DNA of 64,000 nt from Channallabes apus (GCA_030522415.1 CM060125.1:6186901-6250900), one strand, 5' to 3'; shown: positions 22,770 to 34,431, numbered from the stretch's first letter. The notes: generated by a model not told the origin, from the sequence alone. A program made the numbers and translations.

Positions 22770-23966
22770 ACAGCAGCTCTAATTTGTCTAAATCGCATTG
22801 CAGACAATAAAAATAAGTCGAGTCATCCTGTGACCTTGCATGCTTAATCTTTCCACACATGATTCTTGCGTCTCACTTTTTTCCTTAATCCCTCGCTGTT
22901 CTATCTTGTATTTTTCTAACGGTGTCAGAAACTTTGTGTTAGTAGCACTGCTTGACATGCTTGATGCCTTCCCCTTTTGTAATTTGCTTTGGATAAAGGC
23001 AAACTTACAAAACAAAGAAATGCCTAAATGTAGTTGTACGAATAAAAGATTGTAATGATACAATGTAAATATTTTCACAGAAACAAAGCGTAAAGATGAG
23101 ACATGAATCTGAAGAGGATCTCTTTGATTGCCTGGTAAAGCATTGTTTTCTTATTAATTATACAATTTATTAATACCTTGAATATAGTGTTTGTTGTATT
23201 GGACAGAAGCATATAAATGCAAATGAATATATAAATCTGAGTAATTATTGAACGAATTTTCATGTTTGGACTAACCCTTTAAATACAAACTCAGCATTCA
23301 TCATAGGATTTCCTGACACTGTAAACAGGGATTAAAGTGAAAAAAAATCTTCTGACTGAACTTTTTTCAGGCCAAGCCATATTCCTTTAACAAACACTTT
23401 ATTTAAATAGTCGAGACCAATAGCGTTAGGGGAGATTAAACCGCTTTAATATTGCCAGTTTGCATATTTTAAAAGCTATTTGTAATCTTTGAAAAAAATA
23501 TACCTTGACAAATAATCAACCATCTACCACATATCTTTTCAGTGCATGTTTTTATTTATCTTATAACACCAAACAATGTTTTGTGAAACTCTTAATAATT
23601 AACAGAAAAAAGTAATAGCACCACCATTAAATTCCAAAAAGTGCTTTTTCAGTGCATGTTTTATGTATCTTAAAGAAAACATCTTCGTTTTCAGCTTAGA
23701 TGACAAATCGGATTTCCAGTAAGCAGCAATGCCATGTGTGCAAGTAGTAGGCATGTGCATTAGACATAGACAATCTTGAAAGTGCACTCTTGTCTTTGAC
23801 AACTGATTGCATTAAATTAACTAGTGGTTGTGAGACTGTGACCAGTGGCAGTTCTACACTGAAGTGCGCCCTGGGCTATAAAGGGCTAATGGCTAATCGC
23901 GGCTAACAGCTAATCGCGGCTAACGGCATCATCCGGGCTTAGTTCGCGACAGAATGAAGTATAAAG

Positions 23967-23971
23967 ATATA

Positions 23972-24026
<55 letters not shown>
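23967..24026. repeat. (TA)n microsatellite
   Basis: About 28 TA units inside the inner hAT. Confidence 0.9.
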
Positions 24027-24028
<2 letters not shown>

Positions 24029-24186
24029 ATATAAGCGGGTATAAACATAGTAAGGGCCCATCTGATTGGTCAAATTTGGACACACAAATGCTTGGCAAAT
24101 AAAGTATTTATCGCAACTCCTTGCGATATGGTTATCGCACATGCCATTATCGCGATAACAATATTTTTTCGATATATCGTGCAGCC

Positions 24187-24438
24187 CTAAATGACATCAT
24201 ATGAGATCTGCTCCCCTATTGCATGATTTCTGCTTATGACAGCAAGGCCAGTGAGCCGTTCCTGAGACATGCTTGACCTCAGGTATGTCTTGATTAACCT
24301 GAGTTTGGAAAAGCTCCTCTCTGCTTGAGCTACAGTCACTGGCAATGTAAGTGCAATCCTGAGAGCAGTCCAAAAGTTGGGGTAGATCTCAGATAAATCC
24401 TTATCGTGCAAAAAAGTGATAAGCTCAAAGAGGCTCAT
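24187..24438 (-). pseudogene. hAT transposase C-terminal dimerisation domain remnant
   Basis: The minus-strand frame reads LSEIYPNFWTALRIALTLPV, then TVAQAERSFSKLRLIKTYLR and SSMSQERLTGLAVISRNHAI. This is the characteristic hAT C-terminal dimerisation domain, with A-ERSFS-L and the following S-M-QERL-GLA segment, closest in style to ZMYM1 or TTF-type zinc finger hAT transposases. The BED finger and the DDE catalytic core are absent, so only the last 80 or so residues survive. Confidence 0.85.
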
Positions 24439-26401
24439 GGTTTTTGATGGCAGTCATTAGACACTTTATTAATCTAATCTAAGGGAGGAACAATTAGCTC
24501 CTTGGTTAATTTACTGCCTCAAATTATATGCTTTGTCACGTAACAGAGTTATAGTGATACAATGGAAATAAATAACTGTACTTGCAACAGTCTTGCTGCA
24601 AAGCATCATTTTGTGGTTACATTTTGTGGTATTTAATAGAAACCATTAGAATTTCTGTGATGGTTTGTAAATTAGGCTTTTATTGTGTGTCTGTGTTTTT
24701 TTAGCAAGGTAAGCATAGCAAGCATCATAAGCAAGAAGGCTAACAAACCTAAGAGTTAATGTTATACCACTAATTAACATCATGACATGAATACCTTAAT
24801 CATACAGAGAGAACATTGTTATATACCTTTATCTTTTATCCGTTTCTCCTCATCTTCTTTTTTTTCTAAATTGGGCACCTGACAGTTTTGGCCTTTTTCT
24901 CTCCATCGCTGTGTTTACTTTATAATCGACGATTCGACAATCAACAGATTTCCCCCAACGCTGTCACTCACGACCAGAAGTCAAGACTAAACCAATTCAC
25001 CTCCACAGCATAATCGCTTTTATTATCTATTTTTATTTGCCATTTCACACAATTAAGTAAATGAAAAAAGTGCAAATTACTGTTGTGTGTTTATAATATT
25101 TTGAATGAAATGTGCGTTATTTGTAAGAAAGTCAGGTAGACATCATTTAGCCCCCTTCTTGTCCGCTTCATTTGGGAGAGGTGAACTGTACTCTGCGCCG
25201 CCCCCCCTCCCCCGCCATCCGCTCTCCTCTCTGCTCAAACACCCCCCCCCTCTCTCCGCTTCTCAGCTTCTGTGCGGCTCATTCAGGGGGGGGCGCGAGC
25301 GCAGGTAGCACAGATAATAGAAAACCGCTTAGCGGCACAGATTATTTTTTTTACTCCAGGTTCGTGTGCCGCCCCCCACGTGACATAAAAAAATGCCGCC
25401 CTGGGCGGCTGCCCACTTCGCCCTACCCTAAAACCGCCACTGACTGTGACTGACAGGTCATGTTCCGCTATGAAAGAACATAGGAGCACTTTTACATCGC
25501 GCACACGGTCGGCCACAGATGTGTGAATCTCCGTTGTGGTTCTTGTCGCAGCAGACAGGGAGCATGTGTACTGTTAGAGCACGAACCGCAGCATTGTGAC
25601 TAGCTGCTGACTGATGGCGAACTCGCACTTTGTTTTGTCATTATTGCCATATTGAAGTTTCCTGTGGCATACTGTGCAGAGACACCTACCTGGATGTTTG
25701 ATTTTTTTTTAGTCCACGAACTAAAGGGCTTGCCATTCTCCCCAATTTCGCTAAGCCAAGCCCATCTCCATTTATTTTTTTACACTTATCAATCTCCGAA
25801 ACATCGGAGCCTTCCTGCATTAAGTGTGTCCATGCTATCTTAAATATAGTTATACCTCAGCCTGACATGTATTTCTTCAAAACTAAACCAAAACCCGGAG
25901 TGGATCCATACCGGAGTGATAACAAAACGCTTAGAGTGGAGAGAGGAACGTGCAGTCACTCCACTCCAGGCTTTGATCACATCCTCCTCAGCAGGCTGAA
26001 TACACTGTCTTTCCTTAATTTAACACCCATGTAAGCCTATATATACACAGCATTAAAATTATGAAAAGTGAATTTTAAACATTACGGACAGGCGTAACAG
26101 TGTGATTGACGGAAATCCGTCGTAACGACGGAGAACTTTAATCCCTGTGTAAAGGTGCAGAGTAATCTATGGAGTGTAGCCATCTCATGCCATGTTTTAC
26201 AATGTTTTATTGATGCAAGATTATTGCTAAAGCAATTTAACCCAAGTTTAACAATCTGAAGTATATGAAGTGGTCATTTTTTATCATCAATTATTTTTAT
26301 TATTATTTTTTTCTCTGTGAAATGAGGTCAGCACAGGTTGAAGCAATTCAGATTTTTTTTTGTTTCTCAAAATAAATTCTTTTCTTGTACATTTTATGCA
26401 G

Positions 26402-26644
26402 GGGGACAGACGAAGTGATGCCAGTATGCACCTTCTTAAAATCCTTGTCGTCCGTGCTGTTGAAGGGGAAGAACCGGTTGGTGTATCCATAATCCTTGAA
26501 GGAGAGGAAATTTTGCAAGAATGTGGCAATAGCTCCGAGCATTGCGCTACACATTTGAGCTATTTTCAGAAAGTTCTTCTAGAACTTGATGGGATTAAGC
26601 CATCACCAAAAGTGCAAGTTTTAAAGATGAAGTTATCATCTTAA
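26402..26644 (+). pseudogene. Terminal exon of a SAMD3-like uncharacterised fish gene, copy B
   Basis: Same acceptor (ATTTTATGCAG) and 80-codon frame as 1685-1927, ending in TAA. Differences from copy A are about four residues (P to S, L to P, A to V, N to K), so both remain open. The 3' part of the original unit is now 14.5 kb away, on the far side of the palindromic insertion. No upstream coding exon is linked. Confidence 0.55.
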
Positions 26645-27028
26645 AACATTTGATTTGGCTTGACTACAAGTCTTTACATGTTGTGTTCACATGTTCAGCT
26701 TAAAATGTTTTAATGCGTTATGGTTTCAATGGCATACTTTCACAGTGGGAGCCACGCCAAATAGCCGCGACCGTGTGGCTGAAGTGTGAATGGCGTGTGA
26801 ATGGCCTTTGCACGCCGTAATCCCCCCTCCCTTTTCTGGCTGAAAGGCGTGTCAAGATTTCACAGTAAACACGCCCATTCAAGCCCTATTTATTCATTTA
26901 CCTGGTGCCACCACTAGATGGCGCTTCGTTCTCAAGAACACGTTAAAACAAGCCAGCTGCGCTGAGTTGCAATCACGTGATTTTAACAACCCGCCTCCAC
27001 CCCCGCCGAACTGACGCTGCCAAACTAC

Positions 27029-27063
27029 AGAGATGAAGATGGTGGCTTAACGGACTATTCGTG
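27029..27063 (+). ncRNA. Possible first exon of a short spliced transcript in the palindrome
   Basis: A GC-rich promoter-like stretch about 280 bp inside the TIR leads to a block ending CGTG with donor GTAAGTGATG at 27064. An acceptor TTTTTAAGCAG at 27994 starts a second block that ends with AATAAA at 28382. The only frames are tiny (18 codons from ATG 28087), so it would be non-coding. The inverted right arm has the first block (about 40045-40078) but lacks the second. This is suggested by signals only. Confidence 0.3.
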
Positions 27064-27994
27064 GTAAGTGATGTTTTATTTTATAAAATGTGTTCGGGGT
27101 AGTTTACAGTTTATTTCCCAGTTTAGTTTTTTATTGGCCGTTTTAAATATCACTGGCAGCACCAGCAGCGGTCAGATGTGACTTTAGAGAACTTAATGTT
27201 CTGTTTACCAAGTCTGGAGTTAATATTACAGCTTACTGTCAGTGTCACACACTCACAATGTCACTCCACTTTAACTCAAAAACATGCTCAAGATTCGAAC
27301 ATACTATTAATGTCCCTATTACAAGAGCTGCACTACCCGATGAAGAGTGTTTGTGCTCTCTGTAAATACTGAGAGAATCTCACCGCGTGTTGTCTGGATA
27401 AATTCAGCGGTTGTTTATTCTTTGGTTAAGAGTTAATCTGCAGGTTATTTCTGTGACTGTAATATAATGTGATGCAGTTCATGAGGCACATGAGGGTAGC
27501 TGTACAGGATCTAGTAACGCTCATAACCCGGTTTATATTTTACACACTTTGTCCGGGACTTTCCGCGGTAGCGCGAGCGCTTAGTTAACGAGCTGAATAA
27601 CAACACTGAAGTGTTTATCAGTTAGGAGGAGGAGGAGGGGGGGGGTTGTGTGTGTGAGGGGCTTCAGTAAGTTATAGTTTGGCTTCAGGGATGAACTAAT
27701 GCTCATATACGAGTGTTATATCGCCTAACTTATTTGTATGAGAAGCGCATTAAGTAAATTCTCGGTTAATTTAATGCAGACAATAATACAGACAGTCACT
27801 GGTTAACACTAACACTGTTCACTGGTTAACATTAGCACAGGCAGTTTATTTACATTACAGAATCCCCAAAACAGTACTTTACACACTCTGTGGTAAATTT
27901 GTTTATTAATATATATTATTTTTATTAGAACTATATGTTCTGTGAAGTTTATTTATCTTTGTCTTCACTAAATTCTCCTGTTGTTTTTAAGCAG

Positions 27995-28405
27995 AGCTCC
28001 GCTGTGGAGGATTGGGGGGTCAGACGGCTGACGGCTGGACTTTTGGAGCTACAGGACTGGAGGAGCCTGAACAAGCTGTAGGAGGGATGACGTCACAGTC
28101 CGACAGCTTTAGAATGATGTTTGATCAGGTCTACTGTATATTCTGAACATAGAACTGCAAAATGTCTGATACAGTACTTTGGGGGAAACAAAGACTTCAA
28201 CTGTTCCATGTTTAATAGTTTTGATATTTGAAAAATTTATATTTTAATGTAAAAGGACTATAGATAGAGACTTATAAGCAGCTGGTGTATCCGGGTAGTT
28301 TAATGAACTTTAAGCAAAAAGACAACATGTATTCATCTGTTTTATATAAATTACTGTTTTAACTTTCACTAGTTTTGGAAGAATAAATTGAATTGTTAGT
28401 CATGT
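27995..28405 (+). ncRNA. Possible second exon and poly(A) site in the palindrome
   Basis: It follows the acceptor at 27994 and ends about 20 bp after AATAAA (28382-28387). See the entry at 27029 for the linked exon. No long reading frame is present. Confidence 0.3.
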
Positions 28406-29861
28406 TTGCGTGTTTTAATTTTGGGGGATTGTTTGGGTATTTAAAAAACGTTTAGTTGAACCAACAACTTCAATGGGCAAAAAATGGGACACAACTTTGT
28501 TTTAAATAGTCAAAGAGTTGGGCTGAAAATAATAATAATAATTATTGATCATAGAAACAAATGAAACCAGTTAAACACTTGATTATATGTATTTGTGTTT
28601 GTGATTGTGACCCATAATAATTTTTTCTCAGTATAAATAAATGTTTTGGGTTTTAAGAACTCCAAAAGAGCAACGACAAACTTGGTATTCTCCATTGAGG
28701 TTTCTCACCTTCCACTCCTGAGTAGGACATGGTGTTAATTGCTCTGTGTGTGTGTGTGTTTTTGGCGGGGGGATGGGTGTGTGTGTGTTTTCGGCTGTTC
28801 AGCAGTTCTAAACACAAGCACAGTTTTTGTCTTTAACTAAAATACTTCAATACGTTAATAATGAATTTATTTTGCTGAATAAGGTAATAAGCGATGTTTA
28901 AACCAAACCCGTAAGTTAAGTAAGTGTTCCATACATTAAAGTACTGTGTATAACCAAGTGCCCTAGCAAACACAGTTACAGTTTACAGTACAAACAGAGT
29001 GTGTGCACTGGGGGGATTGGAAGGTGAGTGAGAATACTCATTTACAAGACAAAAGACGGTCAGAGGCAGGGCCGTTCTAGACCAGACAACACTGGGTGGG
29101 GGGAGGGGGGCGCAGTCAGAATTTTGAAGGGGGCATCATGTTCGAGCATTGTTTTTCCCTAGGCTTACTGTATAGTAACAGTATTGTATTTGCTGAATTG
29201 TGTTGAGGCACGCAAACCCCCTGACCACAATAAGGTGGCAATCCCTCAGGGGGAAACTAAAAAATAAAAAAATATATAATTATATAATAAAATATCCTTA
29301 ATCCAGATTTTATCAATCAATGACATAACATTTATCTATGCTGGATGGTCAAATTCTCAAACGTTTAACCTAAAGTAAGACTTAACACACTATAACTAAA
29401 ATATTTACGAAACTGAAAGGTTGTCTTATGGATAATAAAAAATACAAACTAAATTAAAACAGATGGGCTGTTGAACAGATCATAATATGTTTTATGTTTT
29501 CTGATTATAAATGATATATGGGTTGATTTTAGAAAGGCTAAATGAAATAGCTAGTTTTTGGTCATGTCAGTCCAGTAACTATACTATGTAAAAGTAATTA
29601 TAATATTAATTAATTAAGGGCAGGACCTAACCTAAAGTTAATAATTTACACCATGATAACATTAGTATTCATGTTTTTGTATATATTTTTAAATGTTCAA
29701 ATGAACGTTTCAGAGTATATAATTTGTCGTGTCATCTGTGATTGAGACCCATGAGTTAAATTGAAATATTTTTTATAGGTAGTAAGCCAGGTTTTAGTAA
29801 CCTTGGATAAATCAGCATGAAAGCCCTCTCTCGCGCACGCGCTCTCACGCTATCTCTCGCA

Positions 29862-29864
<3 letters not shown>

Positions 29865-29893
<29 letters not shown>
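29865..29893. repeat. (CA)n microsatellite in the left arm
   Basis: Short CA run; the inverted partner is the TG run near 33810-33830. Confidence 0.8.
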
Positions 29894-29894
<1 letters not shown>

Positions 29895-30319
29895 TACACA
29901 CACAAATAACACATGAAATCGCGTAAAACCAAATGAAACTAGGGTAAAAAATATGAGCAGTAAAAATACAGTAGTATCCTGTAGGTGATTCCTGTCCTGT
30001 GATAACAGGCACTAACACTCTAGAACTGTTTAGTTCTGTTAGTTTTGTTTTCAAGTGTGAATGTTTATGGGGATTAAATCTGTCGCTGCTGCTGCATCTA
30101 TACACAGTTGTGATGTGATTTATGCCCCATCAGATCTTTGATGTAGGACATTATGCTGGTTAAATGACTAAAGAAATACTGATCCGTATGGACAGATATT
30201 TGTTCCAGATATTATGCGCCATTAATCAATTTGTTATGCCAATTTGACTATCAGCGAAAACATCAAAAATATAACGAAAAAACAAACCCAAGTAGAAGTT
30301 AAATTTTAAGCTTTACTTT

Positions 30320-30459
30320 CAAATTCAAATTTGATTTGTCACATACACAGCGCGATATGCAGTAAAATGCTTTGGGTGCTTTAGGTGAGGCTCGAACTCG
30401 GCATTGCTTCGCCTGGACTGCTTTATAAATACCACGCGCTAACCGAGAACACGGGAACC
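30320..30459 (-). repeat. tRNA-Ile(UAU)-derived SINE, left arm copy
   Basis: The minus strand at 30459 to about 30377 reads as a tRNA-Ile-like sequence with CTCGGTTAGCGCG (D arm), TTTATAAAGCAG at the anticodon and intron, and GAGTTCGAGCCTCACC (T arm). It is followed by the tail GACAAATCAAATTTGAATTT. It is the inverted partner of 33230-33371 and more decayed at the 5' end. Confidence 0.65.
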
Positions 30460-30868
30460 ACACGGACGTTGGTCTTGTCAGAGTATCCTCTCTCTCGTGC
30501 GCACACACACACATGAAATTGCGTAAAACCAAACGAAATATAAGCAGTAAAAAAAAATCAGTAAAAATACATTAGTATACAGTGGGAGCCACGTCAAACA
30601 GCCGCCTGGAGCATGACTGCTCCGTGGCAGTTCCATGAAGGGTTAATGGACGCTTCGTGCATGGAATGTGATCCCCCGCGATGACGCAGGTAACGATGCC
30701 CTGCCCCATAAACGCCCCCATGCGCTTTCTAAAAAGATGGTTGCAATGCCGTATAATTCCGCCAGATGGAGCATTGACTGGCACAGTTAACTGCAGTGTC
30801 CAGGAAGCCCAATACCGTATCTTTAATATACAGACAGTTCTTGTATTGTCAACATAGTTTCATAAATA

Positions 30869-32487
30869 CAGTGGTGTGAAAAACTATTTGCCCCCTCCTG
30901 ATTTCTTATTCTTTTGCATGTTTGTCACACAAAATGTTTCTGATCATCAAACACATTTAACTATTAGTCAAAGATAACACAAGTAAACACAAAATGCAGT
31001 TTTTAAATGAGGGGTTTTATTATTTAGGGAGAAAAAAAATCAAAACCTACATGGCCCTGTGTGAAAAAGTAATTGCCCCCTGAACCTAATAACTGGTTGG
31101 GCCACCCTTAGCAGCAATAACTGCAATCAAGCGTTTGCGATAACTTGCAACGAGTCTTTTACAGTGCTCTGGAGGAATTTTGGCCCACTCATCTTTGCAG
31201 AATTGTTGTAATTCAGCATTATTTGAGGGTTTTCTAGCATGAACTGCCTTTTTAAGGTCATGCCACAACATCTCAATAGGATTCAGGTCAGGACTTTGAC
31301 TAGGCCACTCCAAAGTCTTCATTTTGTTTTTCTTCAGCCATTCAGAGGTGGATTTGCTGGTGTGTTTTGGGTCATTGTCCTGCTGCAGCACCCAAGATCG
31401 CTTCAGCTTGAGTTGACGAACAGATGGCCGGACATTCTCCTTCAGGATTTTTTGGTAGACAGTAGAAATCATGGTTCCATCTATCACAGCAAGCCTTCCA
31501 GGTCCTGAAGCAGTAAAACAACCCCAGACCATCACACTACCACCACCATATTTTACTGTTGGTATGATGTTCTTTTTCTGAAATGCTGTGTTACTTTTAC
31601 GCCAGATGTAACGGGACACGCACCTTCCAAAAAGTTCAACTTTCGTCTCGTCGGTCCACAAGGTATTTTCCCAAAAGTCTTGGCAATCATTGAGATGTTT
31701 TTTAGCAAAATTGAGACGAGCCTTAATGTTCTTTTTGCTTAAAAGTGGTTTGCGCCTTGGAAATCTGCCATGCAGGCCGTTTTTGCCCAGTCTCTTTCTT
31801 ATGGTGGAGTCGTGAACACTGACCTTAATTGAGGCAAGTGAGGCCTGCAGTTCTTTAGATGTTGTCCTGGGGTCTTTTGTGGCCTCTCGGATGAGTCGTC
31901 TCTGCGCTCTTGGGGTAATTTTGGTCGGCCGGCCACTCCTGGGAAGGTTCACTACTGTTCCATGTTTTTGCCATTTGTGGATAATGGCTCTCACTGTGGT
32001 TCGCTGGAGTCCCAAAGCTTTAGAAATGGCTTTATAACCTTTACCAGACTGATAGATCTCAATTACTCTTGTTCTCATTTGTTCCTGAATTTCTTTGGAT
32101 CTTGGCATGATGTCTAGCTTTTGAGGTGCTTTTGGTCTACTTCTCTGTGTCAGGTAGCTCCTATTTAAGTGATTTCTTGATTGAAACAGGTGTGGCAGTA
32201 ATCAGGCCTGGGGGTGACTACAGAAATTGAACTCAGGTGTGATAAACCACAGTTAAGTTATTTTTTAACAAGGGGGGCAATCACTTTTTCACACAGGGCC
32301 ATGTAGATTTGGAGTTTTTTTTCTCCCTTAATAACGTAAACCTTCATTTAAAAACTGCATTTTGTGTTCAATTATGTTATCTTTGACTAATAGTTAACGG
32401 TTTTTGATGAGCAGAAACATTTAAGTGTGACAAACATGCAAAAGAATAAGAAATCAGGAAGGGGGCAAATAGTTTTTCACACCACTG
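30869..32487 (-). mobile_element. Complete Tc1/mariner element
   Basis: Terminal inverted repeats of about 140 bp or more begin CAGTGGTGTGAAAAACTATT at both ends, with TA at 30867-30868 and 32488-32489. The inverted partner segment at about 40980-41000 shows the empty site with a single TA, so the insertion came after segment B was duplicated. The length of 1,619 bp is normal for a fish Tc1 with an intact gene. The two TIRs differ at several positions. Confidence 0.95.
31086..32108 (-). CDS. Tc1-like transposase, full length
   Basis: This 340-residue protein matches the usual fish Tc1 length. It would bind the element TIRs, cut the DNA and insert at TA. The N-terminal paired-like DNA-binding region (residues 1-110) contains two helix-turn-helix units, with SKEIQEQMRTRVIEIYQSGKG, RTTVRAIIHKW and the GRPTKITPR hook between them. 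The catalytic DDE domain shows LWTDETKVELFG (first D), VLQQDNDPKHTSK (second D) and SPDLNPIEMLW (E). GGGSVMVWGCF is the conserved glycine-rich motif. There are no stops. The start is the ATG giving MPRSKEIQEQ. Its activity is not known, but the catalytic residues are present. Confidence 0.95.
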   Translation of the reverse strand: MPRSKEIQEQMRTRVIEIYQSGKGYKAISKALGLQRTTVRAIIHKWQKHGTVVNLPRSGRPTKITPRAQRRLIREATKDPRTTSKELQASLASIKVSVHDSTIRKRLGKNGLHGRFPRRKPLLSKKNIKARLNFAKKHLNDCQDFWENTLWTDETKVELFGRCVSRYIWRKSNTAFQKKNIIPTVKYGGGSVMVWGCFTASGPGRLAVIDGTMISTVYQKILKENVRPSVRQLKLKRSWVLQQDNDPKHTSKSTSEWLKKNKMKTLEWPSQSPDLNPIEMLWHDLKKAVHARKPSNNAELQQFCKDEWAKIPPEHCKRLVASYRKRLIAVIAAKGGPTSY

Positions 32488-33229
32488 TAGATGAAAAAAC
32501 AACAACAACAAACCGATTAATAAAACAGATTTGTTAAATCACTCAATACACAACCCATGATGATTATGCTATTCATTATTTAATAATGAATTAATAAAAT
32601 TAGTTAGTGAAATATTTTTAAGACATCCTGAAATGATCCTTAAAGACACGGTAGCGGCTGTAATTTGTCTATACCGATCATTGTAGGTACGGAATAAAAA
32701 CGCAGGCTACGTACAGTATTTTATATTACTGTGTATTTTACCTAGTTCCATTTAATATACTGATAGATAATATTTTGCTGCAAAGTAAAGCTCAAAATGT
32801 AACGTCTGCTTGGGTTTGTTTTCGTTATATTTTTGATGATGTTTTCGCTGATTTTTTCACTGATAGTCTACAAGTGGCATAAGAGGCAATTAATGCCGCA
32901 TGCAACCTGGAATAAATATCTGCCCATATGGATCAGTATTTCTTTAGTCATTTAATCATGCATAATGCTCCCCCGTCAAAAGATCTGATGGGGCATTAAT
33001 CACTTATCACAACTGTGAATGGATGCGGCAGCAGAGACAGATTAAATCCCCATAAACACTTGGAAACAATAGTAAAAAAAAGTTCCAGAGGGTTAGCGCC
33101 TGTTATACTAATGTATTTTTACTGATTTTTTTTTTTACTGCTGATATTTCGTTGGTTTTTACGCAATTTCATGTGTTGTGTGTGCGCACGAGAGAGAGAG
33201 GATACTCTGACAAGACCAACTTCCGTGTG

Positions 33230-33371
33230 GCTCCCGTGGCGCAATCGGTTAGCGCGTGACACTTATAAAGCAGTCCAGGTGAAGCAATGCCGAGTTCGAG
33301 TCTCACCTAAAGCACACAAGGCATTTTACTGCATATCGCACTGTGTATGTGACGAATAAAATTTGAATTTG
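33230..33371 (+). repeat. tRNA-Ile(UAU)-derived SINE retaining a tRNA intron, right arm copy
   Basis: Positions 33230-33314 follow vertebrate tRNA-Ile with anticodon UAU almost base for base: GGCGCAATCGGTTAGCGCG (A box region), CACTTATA with the anticodon, an intron-like AAGCAG...GAAGC stretch, AATGCC, and GAGTTCGAGTCTCACC (B box). About six bases between AATGCC and GAGTTCGA are missing, which would disrupt the variable region. It therefore reads as a SINE head or pseudogene, not a working tRNA. A tail ending AATAAAATTTGAATTTGAAA is typical of LINE-mobilised fish SINEs. The tRNA comparison is from memory. Confidence 0.7.
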
Positions 33372-34356
33372 AAAGTAAAGCTTAAAATGTAACTTCTGCT
33401 TTGGTTTGTTTTCGTTATATTTTTGATGTTTTCGCTGAAAGTCAAATTGGCATAACAAATTGATTAATGGCGCATAATATCTGGAACAAATCTCTGTCCA
33501 TACGGATCAGTGTGTCTTTAGTCATTTAACCAGCATAACGTCCCACATTAAAGATCTGATGGGGCATCAATCACTTATCACAACGGTGTATAGATGCAGC
33601 AGCAGAGACAGATTTAATCCCCATAAACATTCACACTTGAAAACAAAACTAACAGAAGTAAACAGTTCTAGAGTGTTAGTGCCTGTTATCACAGGACAGG
33701 AATCACCTACAGGATACTACTGTATTTTACTGCTCATATTTTTTACCCTAGTTTCATTTGGTTTTATGCGATTTCATGTATTATTTGTGTGTGTCTGTGT
33801 GTGCACAGTGTGTGTGTGTGTGTGTGTGAGTGCGAGAGATAGCGTGAGAGCGCGTGCGTGAGAGAGGGCTTTCATGCTGATTTATCCAAGGTTACTAAAA
33901 CCTGGCTTACTACCTATAAAAAAATATTTCAATTTAACTCATGGGTCTCAATCACAGATGACACGACAAATTATATACTCTGAAACGTTCATTTGAACAT
34001 TTAAAAATATATACAAAAACACGAATCCCAGATAGCAAGGTGACATTGATTCAATGTTGAAATTTCATCAGAATCATCATTTTGGTTGAGGTTGATTTTT
34101 CAATGCTAAATAATGTTGAATCAATGTTGATAATTCAATGCTTTTCTGTGTTGAAAAGACAAACATTGAATCAATGTTGATTTTTGGTTGTGGAACCCAT
34201 CCTCATTCAACAATGTAAGGCAAATTAAATTAACTAAGTGCATTTCTATAAAAATGTGTATGCATGTGTGTATGTGTTTAAAACAGGTTAAAAAATTGAC
34301 TACGAGAGATTTGCCATGGTGCTTAAAAAAATAAAATAAATAAATAAATAAAATAA

Positions 34357-34368
<12 letters not shown>

Positions 34369-34431
<63 letters not shown>
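34369..34431. repeat. (AT)n microsatellite
   Basis: About 30 AT units following a poly(A)-rich tract. Confidence 0.9.

Larger units (their letters stand above)
23843..25442 (-). mobile_element. hAT element (inner) with perfect 8-bp target duplication
   Basis: The ends CAGTGGCAGTTCT (left) and AAACCGCCACTG (right) are imperfect inverted repeats flanked by ACTGTGAC on both sides (23835-23842 and 25443-25450). An exact 8-bp duplication is diagnostic of the hAT superfamily. It sits inside the older hAT 23326-26147 and contains a transposase remnant and a (TA)n tract. Confidence 0.85.
23326..26147. mobile_element. hAT-like element (outer) inserted in copy B
   Basis: The ends CAGGGATTAAAGT (left) and ACTTTAATCCCTG (right) are inverted repeats. 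The flanks share TGTAAA (23320-23325 and 26148-26153), with CTGTAAAGCC at the corresponding copy A site (about 1457). hAT elements normally make 8-bp duplications, so the shared six bases would be a shortened or mutated duplication. No transposase of its own is evident; it carries a second hAT inside. Confidence 0.7.
26743..30579. repeat. Left arm of the palindrome (segment A)
   Basis: Inverted copy at 33104-40363. Arms share long nearly exact runs, for example 27178-27372 against 39737-39931 with only a handful of differences. The left arm retains 27815-28600, which is missing from the right arm at the point where MITE-derived sequence now lies. Confidence 0.75.

Noticed and set aside
23910..24142. 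Frames with runs of alternating isoleucine and tyrosine
   Set aside because: Translation of the (TA)n tract inside the inner hAT.
27178..27372. A 64-codon frame kept in both palindrome arms (27178-27372 and 39737-39931)
   Set aside because: The few base differences that I could see between the arms change amino acids, which argues against coding constraint. The frame lies inside the putative intron and is unlike known proteins.
33230..33314. Functional tRNA-Ile gene
   Set aside because: Several bases are missing between the intron-like region and the T arm, the acceptor ends do not pair fully, and a SINE tail follows.
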